Counted from the first letter of the stretch, positions 41,260 to 50,056 are shown. The stretch: DNA of 64,000 bases from Vagococcus intermedius (GCF_029144185.1 NZ_CP110232.1:1942164-2006163); one strand, 5' to 3'. The notes: generated by a model not told the origin, from the sequence alone. Translations and numbers: made by a program.

Positions 41260-42396
41260 TTAAGCTAATTGTGCTTTTTTGTAGTCGCTACCGATCTTGT
41301 CAGCTGCCATAATAGCCGCTGCAACAGCCTCAACTTCGATTGGGAATGGCATTGAGTGGATTGATTCTTCAGGGATACATGCTTTTTCAGCAACTTCTAG
41401 CGCTTCAGCAAAGGTAATTGAGTCTACCCCAATGTCAGCTAGACAAACTGGTAAGCCAACTGATAAACAGAAATCTAATACTTCATACAATTCGTCAGTT
41501 TCAGCATTTTCTAAGACTAATTGACAAATTGTACTGAAGGCTACTTTTTCACCGTGGAAGAAGTGATGTGTGCCTTCTAAAGCAGTTAGACCATCATGGA
41601 TGGCATGAATCGCAGCAAGACCACTACTTTCAAATCCTAAACCTGATAATAAAATATTAGTTTCTACGATATTTTCTAAGGCTGGTGTTACTAAATTATT
41701 GTCACAAGCAATTTTAGCATTATAACCATTTTCTAGTAATGTTTCATAACAAACTTTTGCCATTGTGTAAGCAGCAATTGTATTTTTAGCTGGTTTTGCT
41801 TCTCCTGTTAAGACACCACATGGTAAGCCAGCATTGACGTTTGAGTATGAATTAGCCGTTGCACGTGCTTCGAACATTGTTGACAAAGCATCACCCATCC
41901 CAGCAACTAAGAAACGAGTTGGCGCATTAGCAATAATAGTTGTATCAACCATTACCACACTTGGGCTTTGTTTGAAGTAAGCATAATCATCAAACTCACC
42001 TTCTGGTGTGTACATAACAGCAGAATGACTTGTTGGCGCATCTGTTGCTGCAATCGTTGGTACGATGATTAGGTGTTCGCCTTCAGCCACACATTTTGAC
42101 GTATCAATGGCTTTACCACCACCTAGACCGATAATACAGTCTGTTTGATTTTCTTTAGCCACTTCTTGTAGACGAGCGATCTCTTGACGTGAACATTCCC
42201 CATTAAAGTCACTTGTTACAAATTTAACCCCAAATTTTTCAGCTGTTTCATCTAATTGCGTTTGAACACGCGCAATATCATCTTTATGAGCAATCAATAG
42301 AGCTGATTCCCCGAATGTTTTAACAAAATAACCTAAGTTTAATAATTCATTTTCACCTTGAACATATTTTGTTGGACAAATAAACGCTTTTCTCAT
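41260..42396 (-). CDS. gldA: Glycerol dehydrogenase
   Basis: 378 residues, iron/zinc-type alcohol dehydrogenase family. NAD-binding GLGGGKAIDTSKCVA; metal-ligand histidines in AIHAIHDGLTALEGTHHFFHGEKV; Asp in VAGMGDALSTMFEA. It oxidises glycerol to dihydroxyacetone, the substrate of DhaKLM encoded just upstream on the same strand. GGAGG precedes the ATG by about 9 bases. Confidence 0.95.
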   Translation of the reverse strand: MRKAFICPTKYVQGENELLNLGYFVKTFGESALLIAHKDDIARVQTQLDETAEKFGVKFVTSDFNGECSRQEIARLQEVAKENQTDCIIGLGGGKAIDTSKCVAEGEHLIIVPTIAATDAPTSHSAVMYTPEGEFDDYAYFKQSPSVVMVDTTIIANAPTRFLVAGMGDALSTMFEARATANSYSNVNAGLPCGVLTGEAKPAKNTIAAYTMAKVCYETLLENGYNAKIACDNNLVTPALENIVETNILLSGLGFESSGLAAIHAIHDGLTALEGTHHFFHGEKVAFSTICQLVLENAETDELYEVLDFCLSVGLPVCLADIGVDSITFAEALEVAEKACIPEESIHSMPFPIEVEAVAAAIMAADKIGSDYKKAQLA

Positions 42397-42465
42397 TTGA
42401 AATTCCTCCTAGTTATGTATGGTAAATCTTTTATAGTTATCTGGTAAATCGTTTGAAAACACTTG

Positions 42466-42837
42466 TTATTTAACTTTTAGCGGTTGTAGCTGTTCATCAA
42501 TCGCTTCAAAACTAGCACCAGCCTGTAATAAAGCTGCCGCTGTATAGCTACTTTCAACAAAAGCTGTGTCATATAAGACTACTTCTTTGTCTGACATTTC
42601 CATTGCCATTTCAAGGTTCATCTTAGCACTACCCAAATCATAGAAAGCTAGTAATTTATCCCCATCATTGGCTTCAAAGGCTTCAAGAATCTTTTCAAAA
42701 CTTGTTCCGACACCTTCTTCTTCAGTCCCACCAGCAAAAGTAATTGACACATCTGGGGCAACTTCTTGTAATAAACGATTAATCCCAAAGACTAATTCTG
42801 GAACGTGTGAGACCATTACGACACCTAATTTACTCAT
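42466..42837 (-). CDS. dhaM: PTS-dependent dihydroxyacetone kinase, DhaM subunit
   Basis: 123 residues, single-domain DhaM (EIIA-Man-like). The phosphorylated His is H11 in VMVSHVPEL, and YDLGSAKMNLEMA is conserved. It transfers phosphate from HPr to DhaL-bound ADP. It begins one base after the dhaL stop. Confidence 0.95.
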   Translation of the reverse strand: MSKLGVVMVSHVPELVFGINRLLQEVAPDVSITFAGGTEEEGVGTSFEKILEAFEANDGDKLLAFYDLGSAKMNLEMAMEMSDKEVVLYDTAFVESSYTAAALLQAGASFEAIDEQLQPLKVK

Positions 42838-42838
42838 C

Positions 42839-43420
42839 TTATACCACCTCTGCTTCTAATAATGTTGCAAATAAGTAACCACTTGAGACAGCACCGGGAT
42901 CTAAATGACCAATTGAACGATCACCTAAATATGAAGCACGGCCTTTTGTCGCTTTAATATCTTTTGTCGCATTGACAATTTCTGTGATTTTATCAGCTGT
43001 CAATTCATCATTTTTCAAGGCTTCAATACTTGGCGCCCAAGTATCGACCATTGTTTTTTCGCCGACTTCAGCTTTCCCACGTTTTTGAATGCCTTCTAAA
43101 CCAGCAGCTAAAATCTCTGCCATATCTTCTGAAGAAGTTGCGGCCTTAGCCATGCTGATGAATGCTGAACCGTATAAGGGACCTGAGGCACCGCCTACTT
43201 TACTGACTAATGTCATACCAGCTACTTTGAAAATATCAGCGGCTGTTTCAGGATTTTTTTCTAATAGAGCTTCTTGCATCGCTGTCGTGCCACGAGCCAT
43301 ATTCATGCCATGGTCGCCATCACCAATTGCCCCATCTAAGTCGCTTAAGTAAGCTTTTTCTGCATTAACTTTCACAGTAAATAATTCTAACCATTGTTTG
43401 ATTTTTGTAACATCCATCAT
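42839..43420 (-). CDS. dhaL: Dihydroxyacetone kinase, DhaL subunit
   Basis: 193 residues, all-helical ADP-binding subunit. The Mg-binding Asp cluster is in DLDGAIGDGDHGMNM; GGASGPLYGSAF and DPGAVSSGYLF are conserved. It works with DhaK and DhaM. It lies 28 bases after dhaK. Confidence 0.95.
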   Translation of the reverse strand: MMDVTKIKQWLELFTVKVNAEKAYLSDLDGAIGDGDHGMNMARGTTAMQEALLEKNPETAADIFKVAGMTLVSKVGGASGPLYGSAFISMAKAATSSEDMAEILAAGLEGIQKRGKAEVGEKTMVDTWAPSIEALKNDELTADKITEIVNATKDIKATKGRASYLGDRSIGHLDPGAVSSGYLFATLLEAEVV

Positions 43421-43448
43421 TTTTCTTCCTCTCTATCTGAATTGCTAT

Positions 43449-44438
43449 CTACCAAGCAATTGTATTTACTTCTTGATTTAAGTTTGTTAACCACGCGTCG
43501 TCTTCTAAATGAATCATCGTTAATGACAAACCAGCCATATCGATCGCTGTCATATAGTCGCCCACTTTTTTGAAGGTAATAGTTAAGCCCTCTTTTTCTA
43601 ATAACTGACGCACGTCATTAGCGAAAACAAATTGTTCCATTAATGGTGTTGCCCCTAAGCCATTAACTAGTAAGCCGTAGTTATCACCTTTTGACCAGTT
43701 AAATTGTTCTTTTAACTTCCCAACGATTTCTTCAGCTAAGACATGACTTTCCGCCACTTTTGTTTTACGATAACCAGGTTCACCATGGATCCCTACACCA
43801 AATTCTAATTCGTCTTCAGCTAAAGTAAAACCAGCATGACCCACTTCTGGAACAGTTGCGCCTGTCAAAGCAACGCCTAATGTTTTGATGTTCGGTACAA
43901 TTTTATCAGCTAATTCTTTAACCTCAGCTAAGGTTGCACCATTATCAGCCGCTGCACCTAAGATTTTATGTACTAAGACTGTCCCGGCAACACCGCGTTT
44001 ACCCGCTGTATATGTACTATCTTCAACTGCAATATCATCATCGACAATAATTGTTTCAACTTGAATATCTTCCATCTCTGCTAAATCTTTTGCCATTTCA
44101 AAGTTCATGACGTCACCTGAGTAATTTTTAATTACTAAGAGCACGCCAGCCCCTTGATCAGCTTCTTGAATCGCTGTTAAGATTTGATCTGGAGTTGGAG
44201 AAGTAAAGACTGGACCACAAACCGCTGCTGCCAACATCCCTTTTCCAACAAAACCCGCATGAGCTGGTTCATGACCACTTCCACCACCACTAACAAGTGA
44301 TACTTTACCGGCTTCTAAGTTCTTACTAATAACGATACCGCTTTCATCAATTCTTGTAACTAAGTCTCCATAAGCATAAACTAGACCGTCAATCATTTCT
44401 GTTACGACATTTTCTGGTTGATTAATAATTTTTTTCAT
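43449..44438 (-). CDS. dhaK: Dihydroxyacetone kinase, DhaK subunit
   Basis: 329 residues from the ATG preceded by GAGGG; the longer frame uses a TTG inside that site. The substrate-binding His is in GIHGEPGYRK, and SGGGSGHEPAHAGFVGKGML is conserved. It phosphorylates dihydroxyacetone with phosphate passed from PEP via DhaM and DhaL. It is first in dhaKLM-gldA and is probably controlled by DhaS. Confidence 0.96.
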   Translation of the reverse strand: MKKIINQPENVVTEMIDGLVYAYGDLVTRIDESGIVISKNLEAGKVSLVSGGGSGHEPAHAGFVGKGMLAAAVCGPVFTSPTPDQILTAIQEADQGAGVLLVIKNYSGDVMNFEMAKDLAEMEDIQVETIIVDDDIAVEDSTYTAGKRGVAGTVLVHKILGAAADNGATLAEVKELADKIVPNIKTLGVALTGATVPEVGHAGFTLAEDELEFGVGIHGEPGYRKTKVAESHVLAEEIVGKLKEQFNWSKGDNYGLLVNGLGATPLMEQFVFANDVRQLLEKEGLTITFKKVGDYMTAIDMAGLSLTMIHLEDDAWLTNLNQEVNTIAW

Positions 44439-44506
44439 TTCCCTCAACGCCTTTCTCTTATCTTTATCTTGATTACATCATAACGTGAAAAGGCTTTCTA
44501 AGGAAC

Positions 44507-44528
44507 GGACAGATTTAAAAATGTGTCC
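44507..44528 (-). promoter_or_regulatory. DhaS operator before dhaK
   Basis: GGACAGAT TTAAAA ATGTGTCC is a dyad that matches, at nearly every position, the Lactococcus DhaS site described as GGACACAT-N6-ATTTGTCC. It lies 69 bases before dhaK. A DhaS homologue is encoded on this window. Confidence 0.8.
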
Positions 44529-44960
44529 GCTTACTTTTGTGAAATAAAAAAATACTCATAGAAAATGCTTTAAAAACAAGCTAACTTAGCAGGCTAACTG
44601 AGGTTAACTACGTGCTTTTAAACTAAATTTTTTATGACTACTGTCTTAGTTCTGTTAATTACCGACTCTACTCGTGCGAAAAAATCAGCCAACCAAGCTA
44701 AGATTTTTTCCTTGTTTAGCAGACTTAGGCAGGCTTTTACTGTCAAATAGAATTGTCATTCGGTTAGCTAACTTAGTCACGCTCCCCTTTTTTAGTTGTT
44801 AAAGTCAACTAAAAAGGGCGTATTACTACTTTATTTTTAATCATAAACAATGCTGATTTCTTTTGCCATAGAGAGGTTAGCTGTTTTTTTACCAAGCAGA
44901 AAAAAGCACCAACTAGTGCACTGTTCTAGTCATTTAATCATTTTTTTTTGGCAGTTAGCT
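44529..44960. other. Intergenic region rich in inverted repeats
   Basis: About 430 bases with no supported gene. It holds several copies of GTTAGC/GCTAAC-type words (near 44578, 44590, 44764, 44876, 44953), an AAAAATC/GATTTTT dyad near 44685-44713, and a strong dyad CCCTTTTTTAGTTG / CAACTAAAAAGGG near 44785-44818. The function is unknown; a regulatory RNA or a decayed repeat is possible. Confidence 0.4.
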
Positions 44961-45013
44961 AAAAAAAAAGACACACAAAAAGCTTGGTTATTCCCAAAAG
45001 GAACCGCCAAGCT
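44961..45013 (-). terminator. Terminator after queT
   Basis: On the minus strand AGCTTGGCGGTTCC pairs with GGGAATAACCAAGCT and is followed by TTTTTG and further T-runs, starting 26 bases past the queT stop. Confidence 0.8.
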
Positions 45014-45038
45014 CTTCGTATGTCTTCTAACTATAACT

Positions 45039-45590
45039 CTATTGTAACATTTTTTTGATGCGAGTCATATCGGTCATACGTGACATTAACCAAATTATTA
45101 CTAACCCGATCGTTAACGATATAAACTCACCTACGCCGATTGTCACCCAAGATAACCAAAATGGGGCAGCTAGCAGTAAGTGTAACTCTCCTGCAACAGT
45201 AAACATTGATAAACTACAAATAATCGGCACGCAAAGTAGTTTTTGACGGTCAGTTGTTAACTTCTGACTAACAAAATAAATAATTGTTAGGACGATAAAG
45301 GTTGAAACACTCCCAACAATAACGTCCACCATACCTAGTGGTGAGCTTAAATTAGCTAAGGCTACTCCTAAGGTCACCGCCCCAATATAGCGACGGTGAT
45401 AGATTGCTAGAAAGTTAAACATTTCGGCAAGACGAATCTGGATCATGCCATAGCTTAGCGGGCTAATCAATAAGGTTAGGACCACATATAAGGCAATAAT
45501 CATCGCCATCTTGCTTAAATTACGTGTCGTCAGAAGTGACTCCTGACCTAGTTCTTTACTAATTGCTGAGGTTTCTTGTTTATTTATCAT
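45039..45590 (-). CDS. queT: QueT-family queuosine precursor transporter
   Basis: 183 residues, five or six hydrophobic segments, ECF-type substrate-binding component (DUF988/COG4708): SYGMIQIRLAEMFNFLAIYH, VTLGVALANLSSPLGMVDVIVGS. It should import preQ1 or a related base with a shared ECF energising module, not encoded here. A preQ1-II riboswitch lies directly upstream and ends in the ribosome binding site. Confidence 0.93.
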   Translation of the reverse strand: MINKQETSAISKELGQESLLTTRNLSKMAMIIALYVVLTLLISPLSYGMIQIRLAEMFNFLAIYHRRYIGAVTLGVALANLSSPLGMVDVIVGSVSTFIVLTIIYFVSQKLTTDRQKLLCVPIICSLSMFTVAGELHLLLAAPFWLSWVTIGVGEFISLTIGLVIIWLMSRMTDMTRIKKMLQ

Positions 45591-45598
45591 TTTTATTT

Positions 45599-45690
45599 CT
45601 CCTTTGTAAAATAACTAGTCTCCTAATTATTTTAGTAATACATACGACCAAAGGATTGACCAGCTTACGCTAGACAGAAGTGTCGTATGG
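45599..45690 (-). promoter_or_regulatory. preQ1-II riboswitch
   Basis: On the minus strand a hairpin CATACGAC...GTCGTATG is followed by UAUUAC, a stem AAAAUAA/UUAUUUU, and then ACAAAGGAG, which is the queT ribosome binding site. The order hairpin - UAUUAC - stem - CAAAGGAG is that of the preQ1-II (COG4708) class found in Lactobacillales. Ligand binding should hide the ribosome binding site and stop queT translation. Confidence 0.85.
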
Positions 45691-45732
45691 TTTTACTTTT
45701 CCGTTTTTTATTTTTATTACCTTAATTTCTTG

Positions 45733-46488
45733 TTACTTTTCAAGCCAGCCACCATCAATTGGAATCACCGTCCCATGAATATAATCTGCTAGATCACTTG
45801 CTAAGTATAACGTCAAATTGGCTACTTCCTCAGGTTCTGCCCACCGTCCAGCTGGGGTCTCACTTGCGACCCATTTGGCCATTTCAGCTTCTCCTTCAAA
45901 ATCAGCCTTGTTCATAGGGGTTCGAATCGCCCCAGGTGCAATCGCATTAGCACGAATCCCTTGCTTAGCATAATCTAAATCAAGTTGTTTCGTGTACCCT
46001 ACAATGGCATGTTTGGAAGCAGTATACGCTGCTCCACCGCCTCCTGCCACTAAGCCTGCAATGGAGGACATATTGACAACCGTGCCTTTTTTTTGAGCGA
46101 GCATATGTGGCAATACTTCATTAGTAAAAAGATATGTCCCCTTAAGATTGGTTCCCATCACTAAGTCCCACTGAGCCTCTGATGTTTCAAGAGTTGGGGA
46201 AAATCCGTCTAGAATCCCAGCTGTATTCACTAAAATATCAATTCGACCGTATTTTTCTAACGTAAGTCTCGTCGCATTTTTGGCTGTCAGACTTTGACTC
46301 ACATCACCTTGCATAAAGTGAAATTTAGGATGGTCTTTAAAGGGACAAGCTGGGTCTAATTTCTGTAAATCAACTCCCACTACCCTAGCACCTGCTGAAA
46401 GAAAAGCTTCGCACTGAGCCTGACCAATCCCCGATGCCACACCAGTTAACAGGACAACTTGTTCTTCTAACGTTGTTGGTATCATCAT
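45733..46488 (-). CDS. SDR family oxidoreductase
   Basis: 251 residues, classical short-chain dehydrogenase. NAD(P)-binding TGVASGIGQAQ, NTAGI, catalytic Ser in VNMSSIAGL, YTASKHA, and a C-terminal GTVIPIDGGW. The Asp in GVDLQK suggests NAD preference. Substrate unknown. It lies 9 bases after the DUF2829 gene. Confidence 0.92.
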   Translation of the reverse strand: MMIPTTLEEQVVLLTGVASGIGQAQCEAFLSAGARVVGVDLQKLDPACPFKDHPKFHFMQGDVSQSLTAKNATRLTLEKYGRIDILVNTAGILDGFSPTLETSEAQWDLVMGTNLKGTYLFTNEVLPHMLAQKKGTVVNMSSIAGLVAGGGGAAYTASKHAIVGYTKQLDLDYAKQGIRANAIAPGAIRTPMNKADFEGEAEMAKWVASETPAGRWAEPEEVANLTLYLASDLADYIHGTVIPIDGGWLEK

Positions 46489-46497
46489 TTGACCCTC

Positions 46498-46719
46498 TTA
46501 CTCTACGATTTCCCAATCAGTCGCGAGAATGTCGCAGACTGTTGGGGAAAACATTGAATAACCTTCATCACTTGTCTTAATTAAAAAATGAGGGGTAACA
46601 ACCTTTGACTCATAGATGCCTTCATTAACTAAAATAACGTATTCCTCCACACCACTCCAACCTTTGCGGATGATTTTTCCCCCTTTTTTTAAACGAGGTA
46701 AAATTTCTTCAAAACTCAT
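46498..46719 (-). CDS. DUF2829 (Tad2-like) protein
   Basis: 73 residues: FEEILPRLKKGGKIIRKGW...EYVILVN, IKTSDEGYSMFSPTVCDILATDWEIVE. This is the DUF2829 fold (named Thoeris anti-defence 2-like after phage Tad2, which traps the Thoeris signal). AGGAGG precedes the ATG by 8 bases. It heads a two-gene unit with an SDR gene. DUF2829 proteins also occur widely on chromosomes with no known role, so a link to the Thoeris locus 27 kb away is speculative. Confidence 0.82.
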   Translation of the reverse strand: MSFEEILPRLKKGGKIIRKGWSGVEEYVILVNEGIYESKVVTPHFLIKTSDEGYSMFSPTVCDILATDWEIVE

Positions 46720-46820
46720 TTTGCGTGCCTCCTAATTTCTTTTTTTTGATACTGTATTATCATAACACTTGGTTTTAAAACTTCCCAATTTTTTTCTATT
46801 CTCTTCCTTGAAATTGAGAG

Positions 46821-46861
46821 AAAAAACTAGAAGACTATTTTTCTCTAGTCTTCTAGTTTTT
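46821..46861 (-). terminator. Terminator of the PTS IIC / small membrane gene unit
   Basis: AAAAACTAGAAGACTA and TAGTCTTCTAGTTTTT form a perfect 16-bp stem over an 8-base loop, right after the 84-residue membrane protein gene. Confidence 0.9.
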
Positions 46862-47114
46862 AAAAACGATTTATTTTTTTCATCCAACTACGAGTTAATT
46901 TTAAACAGTAGGAGGTAATAAAAGTCAACCATACAATAAATAAATAGGGCGTATAAAATACTTTTATACTTAAATAAACTACTATCACTAAGCTAATAGC
47001 ACTTATTACTACTTTTGAAATCAAGCTTAATTTTATAGAACTACGTTCTAGTATCATCTGAGAACCTACAAAAGAAATAATTAAGATAAAAAAAGCTGTC
47101 ACTTCATTTTCCAT
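46860..47114 (-). CDS. Small membrane protein downstream of PTS IIC
   Basis: 84 residues with two or three hydrophobic segments (about 4-22, 27-50 and 51-70) and a basic C-terminus (KLTRSWMKKINRF). It starts 2 bases after the IIC stop, so it is translated with it. I do not recognise the family; a role with the PTS permease is inferred only from the coupling. Confidence 0.6.
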   Translation of the reverse strand: MENEVTAFFILIISFVGSQMILERSSIKLSLISKVVISAISLVIVVYLSIKVFYTPYLFIVWLTFITSYCLKLTRSWMKKINRF

Positions 47115-47116
47115 AA

Positions 47117-48403
47117 TTACACCTCTTGTTGACTCTTGTATTGTTCACGCTCAAATAATTTAAAGAATGGGTAGTAAATTAAAATAGCCAATCCAAAGTT
47201 TATAATTGCTAAAACCATCGCCCCTACACTCCAATTTGTACTCATTAACGCCCCGATGGGACCAACCATTGTAAATGGTAATTTAGCCATCATCATTGGA
47301 ACAAAACCACTAATTGTGGCAATATATGAAATAATAGTTAGAATCACAGGACAAAAAATAAATGGAATCACTAAAATCGGATTCATAACAATGGGCGTTC
47401 CAAAAACAATCGGTTCATTAATATTAAAAATACCTGGAACAATTGTTAATTTCCCCATCTGTTTGATAGATGGAATTTTAGATGTTAAAAATAATATGGC
47501 TAGAGCTAAAGTTGTACCTGAGCCTCCGATTTGAACAAACCATTGTAGAAACTGTTCAGAAAATAAATTTGGTAAATCATGAGCATTACCACTAGCTTGA
47601 AAAGCCTCAATATTTTCTAAAATAGCAGCATCCCACATCGGGCGAATAATTGGTCCTAAAACAGCTTCTCCATGAATTCCAAAAGACCAAAATAATTGAA
47701 TTAATAAGACTGTTAAAATACCACCAAATAAGTTATTTCCTACCAGTAGATTTTTCAGCGGACTAACTAAAGTTGTCACAACGCCATTAATATCAAAGTT
47801 TAATCCATACTTAATTCCCCAAAATAATAATACAATAACTAATGTGGGAATCAAAGCAGCAAATGATTTAGACACTGCCGGTGGTACACTACTTGGCATT
47901 TTAATCGTTATATTTTTTTGGACAAGAATTCGATAAATTTCAACGGTTATAATAGTTGTGATAATAGCACCAAACAAAGAAGTCGAACTTAAGTCCCCTA
48001 CTGCTAAATACCTCCCTGTCGAGATAATTTGTTGCCCTTCATCTATAATTTGAATTGGTACAATTGTACTGATTAAAAACCCAAGAACGGATAACAAACC
48101 CGAAGTTAACGGATCTACCTTATAACTTTCACCTAAAAAGTGACCGATACTAAATGCTGCATATAATGCCATCACGCCGACTGTAAATCTAAAAGGAACA
48201 TCTAAAATCGGCCGAAATCCACTAATTAATTCCTCATACCCATCTATCGGTATGTTTAAAAAAATAACAAAAACAGAACCAATAATTGTTAATGGTAACG
48301 TTGCAATTAAGCCATTTCGTATAGCCATCAAGTGCCTTTGCTTACCAATCCTATTTGCTACTGGTAAAAAATATCTTTCTAGTATAGTCATTAATCTATT
48401 CAT
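47117..48403 (-). CDS. PTS cellobiose-family IIC permease
   Basis: 428 residues, Lac/Cel IIC family with about ten membrane segments and the motifs GSGTTLALAILFL and FNINEPIVFGTPIVMNP. GGAGG lies about 8 bases upstream. No IIA or IIB gene is present in this locus, so it may borrow those from another PTS, such as the one at 12-14 kb. A cre-like site lies just before it, and it is divergent from a GH4 gene. Confidence 0.92.
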   Translation of the reverse strand: MNRLMTILERYFLPVANRIGKQRHLMAIRNGLIATLPLTIIGSVFVIFLNIPIDGYEELISGFRPILDVPFRFTVGVMALYAAFSIGHFLGESYKVDPLTSGLLSVLGFLISTIVPIQIIDEGQQIISTGRYLAVGDLSSTSLFGAIITTIITVEIYRILVQKNITIKMPSSVPPAVSKSFAALIPTLVIVLLFWGIKYGLNFDINGVVTTLVSPLKNLLVGNNLFGGILTVLLIQLFWSFGIHGEAVLGPIIRPMWDAAILENIEAFQASGNAHDLPNLFSEQFLQWFVQIGGSGTTLALAILFLTSKIPSIKQMGKLTIVPGIFNINEPIVFGTPIVMNPILVIPFIFCPVILTIISYIATISGFVPMMMAKLPFTMVGPIGALMSTNWSVGAMVLAIINFGLAILIYYPFFKLFEREQYKSQQEV

Positions 48404-48423
48404 TTCTAATGCCTCCTATTTTT

Positions 48424-48437
48424 TGTAAACGCTTTTC
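48424..48437 (-). promoter_or_regulatory. cre-like site before PTS IIC
   Basis: TGTAAACGCTTTTC on the plus strand matches the CcpA consensus core. It lies 20-34 bases upstream of the IIC start, where CcpA could block transcription. Confidence 0.6.
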
Positions 48438-48601
48438 TTTATCTGTTATTACTGATAATAGCACCCTAACTAGACCTCGTAAACATTATGATTTTTAAAA
48501 ATAAATGAATTTAATAGCTGATTAACTTAAGTTGTCACAAGTTTTTTGTAATTAAAAGTCATTTAGAAAATTTCTCTTCACTTATACGGGTTTTAGCTAT
48601 C

Positions 48602-48635
48602 ATTTGTAACACCCTGTTAGAATTTAGTTACAAAT
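48602..48635. promoter_or_regulatory. Dyad ATTTGTAAC-N16-GTTACAAAT
   Basis: A perfect 9-bp inverted repeat with a 16-base gap in the region between the divergent IIC and GH4 genes. It is a candidate operator for the nearby RpiR-family regulator. This is inference from symmetry and position. Confidence 0.5.
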
Positions 48636-48733
48636 AACTAAGTAAGAGACACGTATCAAAACCACATAAAAAGGATTTATTTTAAATCGCCCCACGTTAT
48701 ACTTGACTCAAGCATTCTGAAAGGAGTATTACC

Positions 48734-50056
48734 ATGAGTAAAAAATTAAAAATTGTGACAATTGGTGGTGGCTCTAGCTACACACCAGAACTAATCGAGG
48801 GATTTATTAATCGACATAAAGAATTGCCAATTTCAGAAATTTGGCTAGTGGATATCTTAGAAGGCAAAGAAAAATTAGAAATCGTAGGCGCTATGGCAAA
48901 GCGTATGGTCAAAGCTGCTGGAATTAATTGTAGTATACACCTAACATTGGATAGAAAAGAGGCACTAAAAGGAGCAGATTTTGTTACAACACAACTACGT
49001 GTTGGTTTATTAGATGCTAGAATTTTAGATGAAAGAATCCCTCTAAGTCATGGCATGATTGGACAAGAAACAAATGGCGCTGGCGGTATTTTCAAAGCCC
49101 TGAGAACAATCCCTGTTATCTTAGATATTGTGGCAGATATGAAGGCGCTTTGTCCGGAGGCTTGGTTAATTAATTTTACTAATCCTGCTGGGATGGTGAC
49201 AGAAGCCGTACTACAATATGGCGATTGGGACAAAGTAATTGGGCTATGCAACATCCCTGTCAACGCAGTTTTTGAAGAAGCTGACATGTTAGGGCGCAAA
49301 CCTCAAGAACTTTTCTTTAAATTTGCTGGTATCAATCATCTACATTGGCATACTGTTGTTGATCAGAAAGGAAATGATTTAACAAAAGAACTAATTGATG
49401 TCCAATTTGGTAAAGAATCTGATGGTCGTAGCATTGTTGCTAACATTTCAAATAACTCTTACTTATATAAACAAGTCGAAAACCTACAAATGGTACCTTG
49501 TCCATATCATCGTTACTATTACATGACTGATGCTATGCTTGATGAGGAGCTGGCTGGTTTTAATAAAAATGGGACACGAGCTGAAAAGGTCAAACAAATC
49601 GAAACAGAATTATTTGAGCTTTATAAAGATCCTACATTAGATTATAAACCACAACAATTAGCAGAACGAGGTGGTGCTCGTTATAGTGATGCAGCTTGTG
49701 AAATTATCAATGCTATTTATAATGACAAACGAACTATCATGACTGTTAGTACCCGTAACAATGGTACAATTACAGATTTACCACCTGAATCAGCTGTTGA
49801 AGTTACTTGCCTAATAACAGGGGATGGTCCTCTCCCTTTTAACTTTGGCTCATTTCAACCACAAATCCGCGGCCTTCTACAACTAATGAAAGCTATGGAA
49901 GAATTAACCATTAAAGCTGCTATCACTGGTGATCGTGGAACACTACTACAGGCATTTACCGCTAATCCTCTTATTACTAGTGGCAACAGCGCTGAACTCG
50001 TAATGGAAGAATTATTAGCTGCCCACAAACCATATTTGCCTAAATTTGATGCTTAA
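48734..50056 (+). CDS. GH4 family 6-phospho-beta-glucosidase
   Basis: 440 residues, glycoside hydrolase family 4, which needs NAD and a divalent metal. N-terminal KIVTIGGGSSYTPELIEG; metal-site Cys in CNIPVN and His in GINHLHW; GGARYSDAACEIINAI near the end. It cleaves phosphorylated beta-glucosides brought in by a PTS, probably the divergent IIC. AAAGGAG lies 8 bases before the ATG. A terminator separates it from the convergent RpiR regulator. Confidence 0.94.
   Translation: MSKKLKIVTIGGGSSYTPELIEGFINRHKELPISEIWLVDILEGKEKLEIVGAMAKRMVKAAGINCSIHLTLDRKEALKGADFVTTQLRVGLLDARILDERIPLSHGMIGQETNGAGGIFKALRTIPVILDIVADMKALCPEAWLINFTNPAGMVTEAVLQYGDWDKVIGLCNIPVNAVFEEADMLGRKPQELFFKFAGINHLHWHTVVDQKGNDLTKELIDVQFGKESDGRSIVANISNNSYLYKQVENLQMVPCPYHRYYYMTDAMLDEELAGFNKNGTRAEKVKQIETELFELYKDPTLDYKPQQLAERGGARYSDAACEIINAIYNDKRTIMTVSTRNNGTITDLPPESAVEVTCLITGDGPLPFNFGSFQPQIRGLLQLMKAMEELTIKAAITGDRGTLLQAFTANPLITSGNSAELVMEELLAAHKPYLPKFDA

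Noticed and set aside
44850-45047. 65-residue plus-strand ORF in the queT-dhaK gap
   Set aside because: It overlaps the queT terminator and has no ribosome binding site or recognisable domain; I treat it as chance.
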